Of a stretch of DNA of 35,261 nucleotides, positions 8,465 through 19,189 are shown one piece after another. Position 1 is the stretch's first letter; each line of letters starts with the position of its first letter. The stretch comes from Prochlorococcus sp. HOT208_60m_813B04 (GTDB lineage Bacteria > Cyanobacteriota > Cyanobacteriia > PCC-6307 > Cyanobiaceae). The translations under genes were made by a program, and so were the position numbers. A model generated the notes under the pieces. That model was not told the origin of the DNA, did not search any database, and saw nothing but the letters and a program-made list of their open reading frames with translations. The stretch covers positions 1-35,261 of the forward strand of contig MWOU01000129.1 in NCBI GenBank assembly GCA_002025975.1, in the 5' to 3' direction.

Positions 8465-9814
8465 ATGTTAAATGTTGCGATATTAGCGGCAGGCAAGGGC
8501 ACTAGGATGAAAAGCTCATTGCCAAAAGTTTTACATAAAATTTCTGGCAAAAGTCTTCTACAAAGAGTAATTGATTCATGTGTCGAATTAAAGCCCGATA
8601 AAATTTTCGTAATTACTGGACACAAATCAAACGAAGTACAAAAGTCAATCCCAGACGATAAAAAAATCCATGTTGTTGTTCAAGAACCTCAATCAGGAAC
8701 TGGTCATGCTATCCAAGTACTTTGTAAAGAAGTTAAAAAACATGAAGGGAAACTTTTGGTACTTAACGGTGATGTGCCACTCATTAGGCCTAGTACTCTA
8801 AAAAGACTTTTGTATCTTCACGATTCAAAAAAAGCTGATGTTTCTTTAATTACCACAAAGAAAACAAATCCTCATGGATATGGCAGAGTTTTTTTGAATG
8901 GGGACTTTATAGAGAGAATTGTTGAAGAAAAAGATTGCGATGATCTAGAAAGAGAAAATCCATTAATCAATGCAGGTGTTTACTGTTTTAACTGGGGTAA
9001 CTTGTCAGCAATAATTAATACCTTGCAAAGCAATAATAATCAAAAAGAGATTTACTTAACAGATACAATATCTTTGATAAAAAATTCCTTAAGTCTCGAG
9101 GTAGATGATAATGGAGAGCTTCAAGGAATTAATAACAGAATTCAACTATCTGAGTGCGAGGAATGTATTCAGAATTCAATTAAAGAAAAACATATGCTTA
9201 ATGGTGTAACTTTTATAAATAAAGCAAGTTGTTCAATTAGTGAAGAAGCTAAAATTGGAAAGGATGTAATCATAGAGGCTAATACACATATAAGAGGAAA
9301 TACGAAAATAAATAGTCATTGCATTATCGGTCCAAATACTTTTATTGAGAATTCTAATGTGGGATTACAATGTGAAATTTCAAACTCTACTGTTTATGAT
9401 TCTCAGATAATGGATCATATCAAAATTGGCCCTTATAGTCATATAAGACCAAATTCCAAAATATCTTCCCATAGCAAAATAGGTAATTTTGTTGAGATCA
9501 AAAATAGTCAACTAGAGGAAGAATCTAAAGTAAACCATCTAAGTTATATTGGTGATTCTATTATTGGAAGATCTACAAATATTGGAGCAGGAACTATTAC
9601 TGCAAATTTTGATGGAAAGAAAAAATATCAAACAAAAATTGGTAAAAATTCTAGTATTGGGGCAAACACAGTTTTTGTAGCGCCAATTAATCTAGGGGAA
9701 TCAGTAACAACAGGTGCTGGTTCAGTGATCACAAAAGACTCTAAAGATAATTCATTAGCGATCTCAAGAACTAAGCAAGTAAATATAGAGAATTGGGAAA
9801 AAAAGAAATCCTGA
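8465..9814 (+). CDS. glmU: Bifunctional UDP-N-acetylglucosamine pyrophosphorylase / glucosamine-1-phosphate acetyltransferase
   Basis: Makes UDP-GlcNAc for peptidoglycan and lipopolysaccharide in two steps: acetylation of glucosamine-1-phosphate, then uridylylation. The N-terminal nucleotidyltransferase domain has [18 protein letters not shown] (7-24), QSGTGHA and NGDVPLI. From about residue 250 to the end, hexapeptide repeats such as IGKDVIIE and IGPNTFIE form the left-handed beta helix, with [11 protein letters not shown] and [10 protein letters not shown] in the acetyltransferase site. The 449-residue length is typical. The ATG follows the methyltransferase stop by 25 bases. Its stop is one base from the stop of convergent murF, with no room for a terminator between them. 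Confidence 0.96.
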   Translation: MLNVAILAAGKGTRMKSSLPKVLHKISGKSLLQRVIDSCVELKPDKIFVITGHKSNEVQKSIPDDKKIHVVVQEPQSGTGHAIQVLCKEVKKHEGKLLVLNGDVPLIRPSTLKRLLYLHDSKKADVSLITTKKTNPHGYGRVFLNGDFIERIVEEKDCDDLERENPLINAGVYCFNWGNLSAIINTLQSNNNQKEIYLTDTISLIKNSLSLEVDDNGELQGINNRIQLSECEECIQNSIKEKHMLNGVTFINKASCSISEEAKIGKDVIIEANTHIRGNTKINSHCIIGPNTFIENSNVGLQCEISNSTVYDSQIMDHIKIGPYSHIRPNSKISSHSKIGNFVEIKNSQLEEESKVNHLSYIGDSIIGRSTNIGAGTITANFDGKKKYQTKIGKNSSIGANTVFVAPINLGESVTTGAGSVITKDSKDNSLAISRTKQVNIENWEKKKS

Positions 9815-9815
9815 T

Positions 9816-11189
9816 CTAGTGAATTAATTCAATAATTTTTTCAAGTTGCCAACATCTGCTCCCTTTTATAAGAATAGAATCACCTTTTTTTGTAGATTTG
9901 TTTATTTCTTGAGGTACGTCTTTAATATTATTTAAAACTAAAAATTTATTCTTATCTTTTAGATAATTGGTGTAAATTTTTTCATCCTCTTTATCGCAAA
10001 TAAATAAACACTTTTCTATGTCTGAATTATTTATTAAGTTGAATATTTCTAAGTGATATTTTTCAGATTCTTTTCCCAATTCTTGCATACTTCCAAATAT
10101 GAAAAATTTATTTCTCGGCTTTTCAAGCAGGGTTTTAATACATGCTTTTACTGACTCTGGCGAAGCATTATATGATTCATCATATATTGTTGTTTTTACT
10201 GATTTAAAAATTTTATTCCTTCCAGCTAAACTTACAAAATCAAATTTATTAAAACTTGCAAAATCAATGCCTAGCTCTCTAGCAACTGCATAAGCAAATA
10301 AGAAATTCGAAGCATTATGAAATCCCTCAAAGGAAATTTCAAACGTATTTTCTTCAATTAAAATTGTTCTATTCGAAGGATTATAAAATCCTCGCAAATT
10401 ATCATCTTTCTTAAAACTCTCCTTTTGATTTTCTATATTTAATAGTTTTACTTTTACTACTCTACCTTTCCAAAATTCTTTCAAAGTTTTTTCAAGAAAT
10501 GGATCATTTGCTGGAATTATTACAACTCCTTCTGGATTTAAGAACTTACTAATTTCACACTTTGCATGAGTAATATTTTTTTTTGAGCCTAACAATCCAA
10601 TATGAGCTGTGCCAATGTTGGTAATAACTGCAATATCCGGTTCACTATATTTAGATAAATTCTCGATCTGTCCAAGACCTCTCATCCCCATCTCAAGAAC
10701 TAAAACTTTATCTTCTATATCTGTCGCAAGAATAGTAAGAGCAACTCCAATCTCATTATTGAAATTTGCATGAGATAATTTAATTCTTCCAAATTTATTT
10801 AAAACTCCACCAATCATTTCTTTTGTTGTAGTTTTACCCACTGAGCCAGTTATTGCAACAATAGGGATATTTAATTTTTTTCTTTTTAGCAATGCTAATT
10901 TTTGAAATGCCTCTGTTGTGTTATTTACAACCCAATAAGGAAAATTACTTGGAAGTAATTTCTGCATCCCTTTTTTAATTACAACAGATTTAACTCCTTT
11001 ATTTAAAACCTCTGGAAGAAAACTATGTCCGTCAAAATTTTTACCTTTGATAGCTATAAAAAGATCATTTTTTAATAGAGTTCTACTATCAATACTTATA
11101 TTCTTAAAATTTAAAAAATCTTTTTTTCCCTCGCTCAGATTTCTAATATCCCCCAAAACATGGTTTATTTCTGATAAAGAGAATTCCAT
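9816..11189 (-). CDS. murF: UDP-N-acetylmuramoyl-tripeptide--D-alanyl-D-alanine ligase
   Basis: Adds D-Ala-D-Ala to the UDP-MurNAc tripeptide, the last cytoplasmic step of the peptidoglycan precursor. Visible are the N-terminal substrate-binding motif SIDSRTL, the Mur ligase P-loop TGSVGKTTTKEM (about residue 114 on), LEMGMRG, TNIGTAHIG and the C-terminal DESYNASPES. I place the start at the ATG at 11189-11187; an adjacent in-frame TTG at 11192 adds one residue. The length of 457 residues is normal. It begins 7 bases after the glgA stop, so it is probably cotranscribed with the glgA-menB-menD run. Confidence 0.94.
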   Translation of the reverse strand: MEFSLSEINHVLGDIRNLSEGKKDFLNFKNISIDSRTLLKNDLFIAIKGKNFDGHSFLPEVLNKGVKSVVIKKGMQKLLPSNFPYWVVNNTTEAFQKLALLKRKKLNIPIVAITGSVGKTTTKEMIGGVLNKFGRIKLSHANFNNEIGVALTILATDIEDKVLVLEMGMRGLGQIENLSKYSEPDIAVITNIGTAHIGLLGSKKNITHAKCEISKFLNPEGVVIIPANDPFLEKTLKEFWKGRVVKVKLLNIENQKESFKKDDNLRGFYNPSNRTILIEENTFEISFEGFHNASNFLFAYAVARELGIDFASFNKFDFVSLAGRNKIFKSVKTTIYDESYNASPESVKACIKTLLEKPRNKFFIFGSMQELGKESEKYHLEIFNLINNSDIEKCLFICDKEDEKIYTNYLKDKNKFLVLNNIKDVPQEINKSTKKGDSILIKGSRCWQLEKIIELIH

Positions 11190-11196
11190 CAAAAAA

Positions 11197-12654
11197 TTAA
11201 GTCATACTTTTTTTTAAAGATGGATCAGCTGATTGTCCGTAAGAAAATTTTTCAACTTCAGCAACATCTGGCGATGGTTCTTTTATTCCGCAAACATCCT
11301 TATACATAACCTCGTATTCAAGAGCTGATCTTTGCCAACTAAACTCCTGGCTCATGGCTCTTTTTTGCAGTAATTCCCAACTATCTTTATGCCTAAAGGC
11401 CTCCCATGACCTTACTAAAGAAGTATAGAAATCTATAGGTTCAAAGCGATCAAAGCAAAATCCCGTACCATTATTATTTTCTGGGTCATGAGGTAAAACT
11501 GTATCAACTAAACCTCCAACTCGCCTAACTATTGGAATAGAGCCATATCTCATAGCTAGGAGTTGACTAATACCACAAGGTTCAAATCTACTTGGCATTA
11601 AGAATGCATCTGAGCCACCATAGATAAGCCTTGATAAAGAATCATCATAGGTAAGAAATACTGAGAATCTTCCTGGGTAATCTAATGCCAGTTGCCATAA
11701 TCCAGACTCTAAATATCTATCTCCAGTACCTAAAACGGCAATTTGAGAATCTGTATAGGCTAATAGTCTTCTTGAAACTTGTAAAAGTAAGTCAACTCCT
11801 TTCTGATCAACTAACCTACTGACCATACCTAAAAGATATTTTTTAGAATTAACTTCGAGACCCATTTCTCTCTGCAGAATTTTTTTATTTTCTAGCCTAT
11901 TTTCTAAATTCTTAATACTGAATTTTGCAGGTAAAACTGGATCTTTGGCTGGATTCCATTCATCAAGATCTATGCCATTAAGAATCCCCCTTAATTTACC
12001 TGAAATGTAATTAAGTAATCCTTCGAGGCTTTCCCCGTATTCATGGGTTTTAATCTCATCTGCATAAGTCGGAGAAACAGCATTGACCCTATCTGCGTAT
12101 AACATTGCCGCAGCCATTGTGTGGTCTCCATGCATGTACCAAGGACACCAAGTCATTTTTTCAAGTTTCCACCTCCAAGGGCCTTGGTATTTTAAATTAT
12201 GAATTGTGAAGACAGTACTAATTTCGGGGTCCTGATGCATCCATACAGGAATCATTCCAGTGTGCCAATCATGGCAATGGAGAACTTGAGGTTTCCAACA
12301 ATTCCAGGCAAATTCTGCGGTGGCACTAGCAAAAAATGTAAAGCGCCAATCCTCATTGTCGCCTCCATATATTTGGTCAGAGTCAAATGTTGGATGACCC
12401 ACTAGGTAAATCACATAATTATGAATGGGATGTTTTGCTTCATATACGGCAAAATTAGTGCCCATTGTATTTGCTCTAAAGACTGGTTCATTCGATACCT
12501 CTAAAAGACTCCACAATTTTCCATATCCTGGAATTATTACCCTTACATCGTGACCAAGTTTTATCAAAGATGGAGGCAACGAACCAACCACATCTCCCAT
12601 ACCTCCAACTTTGATCATTGGAGCACATTCAGCAGCGGCAAGAAGAATTCTCAT
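11197..12654 (-). CDS. glgA: Glycogen synthase (ADP-glucose type, GT5)
   Basis: Transfers glucose from ADP-glucose to the growing glycogen chain, the carbon store used at night. The 485-residue protein starts [27 protein letters not shown], which holds the ADP-glucose-binding KVGG motif of bacterial GlgA. Further along are LHCHDWHTG, the acceptor-domain [10 protein letters not shown], and the C-terminal [22 protein letters not shown] nucleotide-sugar signature with its conserved glutamate. Length and motif order are normal. It starts 36 bases after menB and ends 7 bases before murF. Placement between menaquinone-type and wall genes looks like streamlined packing, not a functional set. Confidence 0.96.
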   Translation of the reverse strand: MRILLAAAECAPMIKVGGMGDVVGSLPPSLIKLGHDVRVIIPGYGKLWSLLEVSNEPVFRANTMGTNFAVYEAKHPIHNYVIYLVGHPTFDSDQIYGGDNEDWRFTFFASATAEFAWNCWKPQVLHCHDWHTGMIPVWMHQDPEISTVFTIHNLKYQGPWRWKLEKMTWCPWYMHGDHTMAAAMLYADRVNAVSPTYADEIKTHEYGESLEGLLNYISGKLRGILNGIDLDEWNPAKDPVLPAKFSIKNLENRLENKKILQREMGLEVNSKKYLLGMVSRLVDQKGVDLLLQVSRRLLAYTDSQIAVLGTGDRYLESGLWQLALDYPGRFSVFLTYDDSLSRLIYGGSDAFLMPSRFEPCGISQLLAMRYGSIPIVRRVGGLVDTVLPHDPENNNGTGFCFDRFEPIDFYTSLVRSWEAFRHKDSWELLQKRAMSQEFSWQRSALEYEVMYKDVCGIKEPSPDVAEVEKFSYGQSADPSLKKSMT

Positions 12655-12690
12655 TGATAATTATTTAAAAAAGTTCTTTTGAGAAATAAA

Positions 12691-13548
12691 CTAGGGTGTC
12701 CACTTATATTCAGAGAAGTCTGGTGGACGCTTTTCAAGAAAGGCATCTCTACCTTCTTGGGCTTCTTCAGTCGAATAGAATAATTGAGTTGCATATCCAG
12801 ATAATTCCTGAATACCCGCAATCCCATCATTCTCCGCATTGAATGAAGCTTTAAGAATACGAATAGCAGTTGGACTATTTCGTAAAATCTCTCTTGCCCA
12901 GATTACACCCTCAGCTTCTAATTCTTCAATCTTTGTAATTGCATTTATCAAGCCCATATCGAGAGCTTCCTTGGAATTATATTTTCTACATAAAAACCAA
13001 ATTTCTTTTGCTTTTCTTTGACCAACAAGCCTTGCTAAATAACTAGATCCAAAACCGCCATCAAAACTACCAACTCTTGGTCCTGTTTGACCAAATATTG
13101 CATTTTCAGAGGCGATACTGAGATCACAAATTAAATGAAGTATCTGGCCTCCTCCAATTGCAAAGCCAGGAACTAAGGCAATAACCACTTTAGGCAAACT
13201 TCTTATTAACCTTTGAAGTTCAAGTACATTTAATCTCTGCTTACCTTCATCATTTTTATATCCATTTTCACCTCTTACACTCTGATCACCTCCAGAGCAA
13301 AAAGAATAAATACCTTTCTTGTCAGGTCCCGCCCCTGTAAAGAGAACTACTCCAATAGTTTCATCATTTCTTACGATATTAAATGCGTTAATGAGTTCAT
13401 CTACAGTTTGTGGCCTAAATGCATTTCTTTTTTCAGGCCGATTAATTGCAATTCTCGCAATTCCCTCATCTGATTTGTGAAACAATATATCTTCATAAGA
13501 TTTGCATTCTGACCAATTTAAAGTTGTTTTACCGGGTAATACTTGCAT
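12691..13548 (-). CDS. menB: 1,4-dihydroxy-2-naphthoyl-CoA synthase
   Basis: Crotonase-family enzyme that closes the naphthoquinone ring (OSB-CoA to DHNA-CoA) in phylloquinone synthesis for photosystem I. Visible are the crotonase start [15 protein letters not shown], the oxyanion region [12 protein letters not shown] (about 82-93) and [11 protein letters not shown], and [17 protein letters not shown] (154-170). Gly156 in the QTGP motif is the feature of the bicarbonate-dependent MenB class, as in E. coli. The 285-residue length is normal. It follows menD by 35 bases on the same strand, so the two phylloquinone genes are probably cotranscribed. Confidence 0.96.
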   Translation of the reverse strand: MQVLPGKTTLNWSECKSYEDILFHKSDEGIARIAINRPEKRNAFRPQTVDELINAFNIVRNDETIGVVLFTGAGPDKKGIYSFCSGGDQSVRGENGYKNDEGKQRLNVLELQRLIRSLPKVVIALVPGFAIGGGQILHLICDLSIASENAIFGQTGPRVGSFDGGFGSSYLARLVGQRKAKEIWFLCRKYNSKEALDMGLINAITKIEELEAEGVIWAREILRNSPTAIRILKASFNAENDGIAGIQELSGYATQLFYSTEEAQEGRDAFLEKRPPDFSEYKWTP

Positions 13549-13583
13549 GAAACCTAATTATTCAAAAATAGAAAATGATAAAT

Positions 13584-15347
13584 TTAACTGCCAATTAATT
13601 TTTCTAGCAGGGCATTTTTTTCACAAATTTCACTTTCTGGATCAATATCAACTTTAATTATTACAGATTTCTTGATAGAAATGCTCCAATCGAATGCCTC
13701 TCGTAATTTTTTAAAATTTGCCGCACTCTTAAAGTTTACTTGATAGCCCTCTGCGAGTTTTGACCAGTTTATTTCTTTTGGCATAAGAAAAAGTTTTTTT
13801 AATTCATCTTCTTTTAAATTTTCTCTATAAATACGATTAAATATATTTCCGCCATTATTATTTATCAAAAGAATTGTTAAATTCAAGTCGATTGAATTTT
13901 CAATCAGCCAACCATTTATATCATGAATAAAAGCCAAATCTCCAGTCACAAGAAGTAGAGGATTTTTAATTCTAGAAATACCTAATGCAAGAGATAAAGT
14001 GCCATCTATGCCGGAAGCTCCTCTAAAGCTGAAACAATTTCTTGTTAAAGTACCATTCTCAGAAAATGTAAGCCAATCTCTAATCGGGCTACTCGCGGAG
14101 AGCATTATAGGATTTTCAGCTGGCCAAAGTTTTGGAACAAGATTTGCAAGCATATACTCAGTAATTTGATTATCTTGAGTAATTTGCTCTTTTAAAATTT
14201 TTTTAATCTGCTCGCCTTCCTCTATTAAATCTAGAGCCATCGGAGTAAGAGACTTTTTATTTTTTTCTTTAATTGATAATTCTTCTAACAATAGAGTAGT
14301 AAAATTTGATAGCCCAAAATCATATTCAAATGATTTTTTTAAAGGGTCCAATTTTCTAAAATTTTTTTCTTTTATAAGAATTTGTATCCCTTCGAAGGTT
14401 GTTAAAAAATTCTCCAAATCAATTGAGGATGACATAGGGCCAAGCCTCAAAAGTTGATGACAATTTACAGAATTTTTATTTTTTCTTAAGACTAATTCCC
14501 AATTAACAACTAAACCTCTCAAATCAGAACAAACGCCGGAAACAGGATCAGCAAATACTGGCCAACCAGTAATTTCTTGTAATTTCTCTAAAGATCTATT
14601 GAAAGAAGTTAAATCATTTATGGAACCTTGATAGGGACCTACCAAAATAATGCCGGATTCATCTAAATTTAAACTTTTTGAAATTTCTAAGAATTTGTTT
14701 TTATCAGACTTTATTTCAACCTCCTGAAATATGTATTTTTTCTTTAAATAAATTCTCTCAAAAACCTCTAAAACATTTTTTTTATTCAAAAATGAAATAG
14801 CTAAAGGCTTATCAATAGGAACATTTAAATGAATAGGACCAGGGAAGCTTGATGTTTGTTTCTCAGTAATTCTAACTAAATTTAAGATTTCATTTTCTTG
14901 TGTTTCATGAAGTCCATTTAGATTTGTACTTAAAACTCTTCTGCAGACTGAACTCAAAAAATTTTCTTGATTTACTGTTTGATTAGCGCCACAATCTTTT
15001 AATCTTAAGGGTCTATCAGCAGTAAGAAATATAATACCTTTACAAGATCGGTCTGCCTCAACCGCTGCTGGCAATAAGTTACTTACGGCAGTCCCAGAAG
15101 TGGTAATTACTAAAGAAAGATTACCCGATGCAGCAGAAATTCCAAGGGAGTGAAATCCTGCAGATCTCTCATCTATTGAATTAAAAATATTTACCAGTCC
15201 TAATTTATTTAATTCTCCAGCAGCTATTGCTAAAGGCGCTGATCTACTACCAGGACATAGTATTAAATTTTGAACTCCAATTTTTATAAGAAGATTCAAA
15301 AGTTGTAAACTTCTAAGAAAATTTTTGCATTCAATAGATGATGTCAT
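13584..15347 (-). CDS. menD: 2-succinyl-5-enolpyruvyl-6-hydroxy-3-cyclohexene-1-carboxylate synthase
   Basis: Thiamine-diphosphate enzyme making SEPHCHC from isochorismate and 2-oxoglutarate, the first committed step to phylloquinone in cyanobacteria. The 587 residues carry [11 protein letters not shown] (30-40), the ThDP-activating glutamate Glu60 in [23 protein letters not shown], and the C-terminal Mg-ThDP motif starting [12 protein letters not shown] and ending NNNGGNIFN. All blocks are in order and uninterrupted. The ATG at 15347 sits in a 49-base divergent gap shared with lepB. menB follows directly. Confidence 0.96.
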   Translation of the reverse strand: MTSSIECKNFLRSLQLLNLLIKIGVQNLILCPGSRSAPLAIAAGELNKLGLVNIFNSIDERSAGFHSLGISAASGNLSLVITTSGTAVSNLLPAAVEADRSCKGIIFLTADRPLRLKDCGANQTVNQENFLSSVCRRVLSTNLNGLHETQENEILNLVRITEKQTSSFPGPIHLNVPIDKPLAISFLNKKNVLEVFERIYLKKKYIFQEVEIKSDKNKFLEISKSLNLDESGIILVGPYQGSINDLTSFNRSLEKLQEITGWPVFADPVSGVCSDLRGLVVNWELVLRKNKNSVNCHQLLRLGPMSSSIDLENFLTTFEGIQILIKEKNFRKLDPLKKSFEYDFGLSNFTTLLLEELSIKEKNKKSLTPMALDLIEEGEQIKKILKEQITQDNQITEYMLANLVPKLWPAENPIMLSASSPIRDWLTFSENGTLTRNCFSFRGASGIDGTLSLALGISRIKNPLLLVTGDLAFIHDINGWLIENSIDLNLTILLINNNGGNIFNRIYRENLKEDELKKLFLMPKEINWSKLAEGYQVNFKSAANFKKLREAFDWSISIKKSVIIKVDIDPESEICEKNALLEKLIGS

Positions 15348-15375
15348 AATTTATATAAATGCTTTGGGATTTCCT

Positions 15376-15381
15376 TATAAT
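15376..15381 (+). promoter_or_regulatory. Candidate -10 box for lepB in the menD/lepB divergent gap
   Basis: A perfect TATAAT ends 15 bases before the lepB ATG, which would give a very short leader. No matching -35 hexamer is seen. The 49-base gap must also hold the menD promoter, probably around the TATATAAAT read on the minus strand (about 15358-15350), so the two promoters nearly overlap. Confidence 0.42.
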
Positions 15382-15396
15382 TGAATTAAATAAAAC

Positions 15397-15981
15397 ATGT
15401 CTACAACACAAGAAAAAAGAAATTCAATACTAAAGGATTTAAAAAATCTTTTAATTTGGATATCTATAGCTTTAATTATACGATGGCAGGTTATAGAGCC
15501 AAGATGGATCCCATCCGGTTCAATGCTTCCAACTCTTCAAATACAAGATAAAATTCTTGTTGAGAAAGTAACACCCAAAATTACATCCAAATCAAATCTT
15601 TCAAAATTAAAAAATAAAATAGTTGTTTTTAACGTTCCCGAACAATTAATTAATGCTGGTTATGAAGCAGATACTGCACTAATAAAAAGAGTAATTGGAA
15701 TACCTGGAGACAAGGTAGAAGTAAGAGACGGTAACCTTTACTTAAATGATATCGCTCAAGAAAATTACGTTTTTGACAAAAACATTAATTATTCTATAGG
15801 GCCTTTTATTGTCCCAGAAGAGTCATTATGGGTGATGGGAGATAATAGAAATAACAGTATGGACTCACATATTTGGGGATTTTTACCCTATGAAAAGGTT
15901 ATTGGAAAGGCTATTTTTAGATATTGGCCATTTAATAAAATTGGACCTATTCGGTTCCCTGCCCTTAATAATTTAAATTAA
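15397..15981 (+). CDS. lepB: Signal peptidase I
   Basis: Membrane serine protease that removes signal peptides from exported proteins in the plasma or thylakoid membrane. The 194-residue protein has one N-terminal membrane segment (about 17-32), then the catalytic serine Ser42 in PSGSMLPTL, the general-base lysine Lys97 in ALIKRVIGIPGD, and the conserved GDNRNNSMDS at 148-157. The layout is that of a short, single-span cyanobacterial signal peptidase. The DUF760 gene follows 45 bases downstream on the same strand. Confidence 0.95.
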   Translation: MSTTQEKRNSILKDLKNLLIWISIALIIRWQVIEPRWIPSGSMLPTLQIQDKILVEKVTPKITSKSNLSKLKNKIVVFNVPEQLINAGYEADTALIKRVIGIPGDKVEVRDGNLYLNDIAQENYVFDKNINYSIGPFIVPEESLWVMGDNRNNSMDSHIWGFLPYEKVIGKAIFRYWPFNKIGPIRFPALNNLN

Positions 15982-16026
15982 TGGGTACGTGATGTTGTAA
16001 GGTTTTTATATCTTGAAGTTGTAGAA

Positions 16027-16362
16027 ATGTTTAATCCAGAATTTCTTGCTACTGAAAATAATGATCCAAATGATGAGAATGACTTAATCCAGTATTTACA
16101 AAAACAATCTCCTGAAGTTTTGCAAAGAGTAGCAAAATCAGCTAGTGAAGATATTCAAGAAATTATTAGACATAATGTTCAAGGTCTTCTTGGAATGCTT
16201 CCTTCAGATCAATTTGATGTAAAAATAACATCTTCAAAAGACAACATTGCTAATTTACTATCTTCTGCAATGATGACGGGATATTTCTTAAGACAAATGG
16301 AGCAAAGAAAAGAGCTGGAACAAACTCTTAAAAATGATGAAAACATGTCTATTGAAGAATAA
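16027..16362 (+). CDS. DUF760 family protein, conserved in cyanobacteria and plastids
   Basis: A 111-residue soluble acidic protein of unknown function. The core LIQYLQKQSPEVLQRVAKSAS followed by DIQEIIRHNVQGLLGMLPSDQFDVKI and an alanine/serine-rich helix (NLLSSAMMTGYFLRQMEQR) fits the DUF760 family found in cyanobacteria and plant chloroplasts. No signal peptide or membrane segment is seen. It is the last plus-strand gene here and its stop is 5 bases from the stop of the convergent DUF4336 gene. Family assignment is from memory of the motif pattern. Confidence 0.82.
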   Translation: MFNPEFLATENNDPNDENDLIQYLQKQSPEVLQRVAKSASEDIQEIIRHNVQGLLGMLPSDQFDVKITSSKDNIANLLSSAMMTGYFLRQMEQRKELEQTLKNDENMSIEE

Positions 16363-16367
16363 TAGTT

Positions 16368-17540
16368 TTAAAGATTTACTTCTTCAGGAATTATTCCTAG
16401 TTCAAACAAATTTTTATATAAACCCATCAAAAATTTATTATCCTCAGGTAGTTTGTCCCATTTTTGGGAATTAATTTCATTAATCAATTTTTGACAATCT
16501 TCTATTGTAAATTTTATAGGTGCCGTAAAATGAGCTGGAATTAAATATTCCATATCTTCAAAAGACTTTATATTTTCTAACCATTTAAGTAATACTTCTT
16601 TTGAACGGGGAAAAATTAGTTTTTGTAAAACTGGGGCCACTTGGATCTTAGGAGTATCTTCACCCATTATTTCAACAAGAGATGATTCCCAATCTTCGTC
16701 CCATAAAAAGGGATAAATACCGAAATGAGATCTCCAATTTCTAAGATCTTTTTTGAACGAATACTTAAATATTTCTTTTAAAGGTGGAATATTTAATTTA
16801 CCTGGTTTCAAAAAAGATGAAAATAAGACTAACCTTTTCCAGCCTTTTTTTCTTTGTTCAATGGAGTCAATCAAAGGTTCATCTCCTCTCTCTCTAGAAT
16901 GAAAAAGAAGTGGAGTTGGATCAAAATTAAATATCTCAGGTGGAGTGGAGTCTATTCCAACTATTGCGTCTGTTACATGAAGAGTTTTCGTAGAATAATG
17001 GAAACAGCTTATCTCCTGATATCTTCCAAGTCCTAAATTCAGTGGGCCTAATGAAGACCATTTAAATGAGTTCGAATGTGGAATACCTTCCTCAAAAAGT
17101 ATTCTTGATCTTTTTGATGGAATTCCTAAAAAATCTAGTGGAAGATTGATAGGGAAACTCCACTGTCCAGGACAAAGCCAAATTTCAGCATCTTTAAAAA
17201 TTCTTGTAAGAGCTGGCAGTCCGATTTTATGTTCTAGTCCCGAGGCGCTCGGGAGAATTATTGTTTTTACTTCGCCGTGAATCGCAATTAATTTTTCTAA
17301 CTCATTTCTTAATTCTTTTGTAGGAGGCAGTGGGTTTATTAGCATCAACCCATTATCAACCTTTATTACCGTCATTCTTATTGGAACCGCAACATAATAA
17401 AGTCCTTGTATTTGTTCTAAGGACCATATTTGATCAGGAATTAATTCTCTTAAGATTGTTTTCTTTTTCCCATAAGGATATAAGGGAAATAATGGCCACC
17501 AATACCAATTTTTATTTAAAGTTTCTTCCACCACTATCAT
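16368..17540 (-). CDS. DUF4336 family protein, coupled to the Mn-type ABC importer
   Basis: A 390-residue protein of unknown function from a family shared by cyanobacteria and plants. Recognisable stretches are YYVAVPIRMTVIKVDNGLMLINPLPPT (about 48-74), IILPSASGLEHKIGLPAL (about 94-111), CPGQWSFP, a histidine-containing ISCFHYSTKTLHVTDAIVGID and a late YLIPAHFTAP. The arrangement recalls a metallo-beta-lactamase-like fold, but the full HxHxDH motif is absent. There is no signal peptide. The ATG overlaps the permease stop as ATGA, so the protein is probably translated with the importer and may serve metal homeostasis; that is inference. Confidence 0.82.
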   Translation of the reverse strand: MIVVEETLNKNWYWWPLFPLYPYGKKKTILRELIPDQIWSLEQIQGLYYVAVPIRMTVIKVDNGLMLINPLPPTKELRNELEKLIAIHGEVKTIILPSASGLEHKIGLPALTRIFKDAEIWLCPGQWSFPINLPLDFLGIPSKRSRILFEEGIPHSNSFKWSSLGPLNLGLGRYQEISCFHYSTKTLHVTDAIVGIDSTPPEIFNFDPTPLLFHSRERGDEPLIDSIEQRKKGWKRLVLFSSFLKPGKLNIPPLKEIFKYSFKKDLRNWRSHFGIYPFLWDEDWESSLVEIMGEDTPKIQVAPVLQKLIFPRSKEVLLKWLENIKSFEDMEYLIPAHFTAPIKFTIEDCQKLINEINSQKWDKLPEDNKFLMGLYKNLFELGIIPEEVNL

Positions 17541-18409
17541 TTATAACCAGCAAAAAATTTCTTTAACTTAAATATTCCGTATCTTGGAGCAAATAAAAAA
17601 GAGAACAAAAATATAAACGTTTGTGCTAGGACAATTGATCCACCTGTTTCAAGATCAAACCAAAAACTAATGTAGATTCCTATTAGGCTCGAGATAATTG
17701 CACTTAATACTGAAATTATTGTCATATTATCAAACTTATCTGTAAGTAAATATGCTGTAGCCCCTGGTGTAATCAACATCGCAACAACCAAAATAATTCC
17801 AACTGACTGCAAGCCCACAACTGCTGCCAAAGACAAGCACGTGAGGAGTAAATAGTGAAGAAACAATACGTTAATTCCAACTGTTTTTGCATGCCTAGGA
17901 TCAAAACAATAAAGCATTAAATCTTTCCTAAAAATTGATAAAAGGATTACTACCAATAATGAAATGAATATGGTTTGTTTTACATCTGAAAGTGATATTC
18001 CTAATGGACTGCCAAAAAGGATAGAGTGCAGATCAATATTACTTTTAATCTTAGAAACCAATACAATTCCAAGAGCAAAAAATCCAGTAAATACCAACCC
18101 AATAACAGTATCTTCCTTAACCCTAGATTTCTGCTTAATAAACCCTATCAATGCAACAGAACCAACTCCGAAAATAAATGCCCCTAATGAGAAAGGAAGA
18201 CCTAATGCATAAGCAACCACAACACCAGGCATTACTGAATGTGACACTGCATCTCCCATTAAAGCCCATCCTTTAAGAGTTAAATAACTAGATAGGAAAC
18301 CACAAACAGCTGCCACTAATGAACTCATAAGAAGTGCTTTTCTCATAAAGTCATGAGTTAAAGGATCTGTTATGAATGAATCTAAAGTTAAAAAAGAACA
18401 GAGCTCCAT
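17537..18409 (-). CDS. mntB: Manganese/zinc-type ABC transporter, permease (ABC-3 family)
   Basis: Forms the membrane channel of a cluster-9 metal importer. The 290 residues contain about eight hydrophobic spans. Family motifs are LKGWALMGDAVSHSVMPGVVVAYALG (about 46-71) and the conserved late segment SVGIILVVAMLITPGATAYLL (about 202-222). It starts 12 bases after the ATPase gene and overlaps the DUF4336 start by 4 bases. Metal choice is inferred from the binding protein of the same operon, which looks manganese-type. The C-terminus ends in a short basic tail. Confidence 0.88.
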   Translation of the reverse strand: MELCSFLTLDSFITDPLTHDFMRKALLMSSLVAAVCGFLSSYLTLKGWALMGDAVSHSVMPGVVVAYALGLPFSLGAFIFGVGSVALIGFIKQKSRVKEDTVIGLVFTGFFALGIVLVSKIKSNIDLHSILFGSPLGISLSDVKQTIFISLLVVILLSIFRKDLMLYCFDPRHAKTVGINVLFLHYLLLTCLSLAAVVGLQSVGIILVVAMLITPGATAYLLTDKFDNMTIISVLSAIISSLIGIYISFWFDLETGGSIVLAQTFIFLFSFLFAPRYGIFKLKKFFAGYK

Positions 18410-18421
18410 ATAATTTAAAAT

Positions 18422-19186
18422 TTAGGATTCAGGTCCAAACAAGAAATCAGGTGAGATTCCTCCAAAAGTAGTTGTAATATTTTCAGGAGTAAAAACTTCA
18501 GAGGTCTCGCCATACGCTACAACAGTTTTATTTATTAAAAGAACCAAATCACAAAATTCACGGACATGAATCATATCGTGCGTTGATAATAATATAGTTT
18601 TTCCCTCATTTTTAAATTGAATAAATAATTCCGAGATAAGTTTTTCAGTTCTTATATCAACACCTGAAAAAGGCTCATCAAGAAGTAATATTGACGCCCT
18701 TTGCGCAATTGCTCTAGCTAAAAAAGTTCGTTTTCTCTGACCTCCAGATAAGTTTCCAATAGGTGTAGATAAATGATCAGTAAGATCAACTCTCTCAATA
18801 GCATCTTTAACCGCCTGAACATCAGACTCTCTAGGACATCTAAAAATATTCATCGAACCATATCTTCCCATCATCACTACATCCCAAACATTTATTGGAA
18901 ATTGACTATCAATTCCATCGCTCTGAGGAACATAAGCAATTGTCTGATCTTTTTGAGCAGATCTTACAGACTCTCCATTAATTCTAATTTTTCCCTTTGA
19001 AATATTTACAAAGCCAGTTAAAGCATTAAAAAAAGTTGTTTTACCAGCCCCGTTCATCCCTACTAACCCACAAATCTGGCCAGGTTTCAATCTTAAATTG
19101 GCATCATACAAAGCCACCTTACCGTTGTAATCTACGCAAATATTTTCTGCATCAATCCTAAAGTTTTGATAATTGATTGCTTCCAT
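18422..19186 (-). CDS. mntA: Manganese/zinc-type ABC transporter, ATP-binding subunit
   Basis: Powers metal import at the cytoplasmic face. In 254 residues all ABC motifs are intact: Walker A GMNGAGKT (43-50), the Q-loop in YVPQSDGID (about 85-93), signature LSGGQ (146-150), Walker B ILLLDE (166-171) and switch histidine His203 in STHD. The sequence between Q-loop and signature resembles ZnuC/MntA-type proteins. The ATG lies 3 bases from the binding-protein stop, consistent with one operon. Confidence 0.9.
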   Translation of the reverse strand: MEAINYQNFRIDAENICVDYNGKVALYDANLRLKPGQICGLVGMNGAGKTTFFNALTGFVNISKGKIRINGESVRSAQKDQTIAYVPQSDGIDSQFPINVWDVVMMGRYGSMNIFRCPRESDVQAVKDAIERVDLTDHLSTPIGNLSGGQRKRTFLARAIAQRASILLLDEPFSGVDIRTEKLISELFIQFKNEGKTILLSTHDMIHVREFCDLVLLINKTVVAYGETSEVFTPENITTTFGGISPDFLFGPES

Positions 19187-19189
19187 AAT

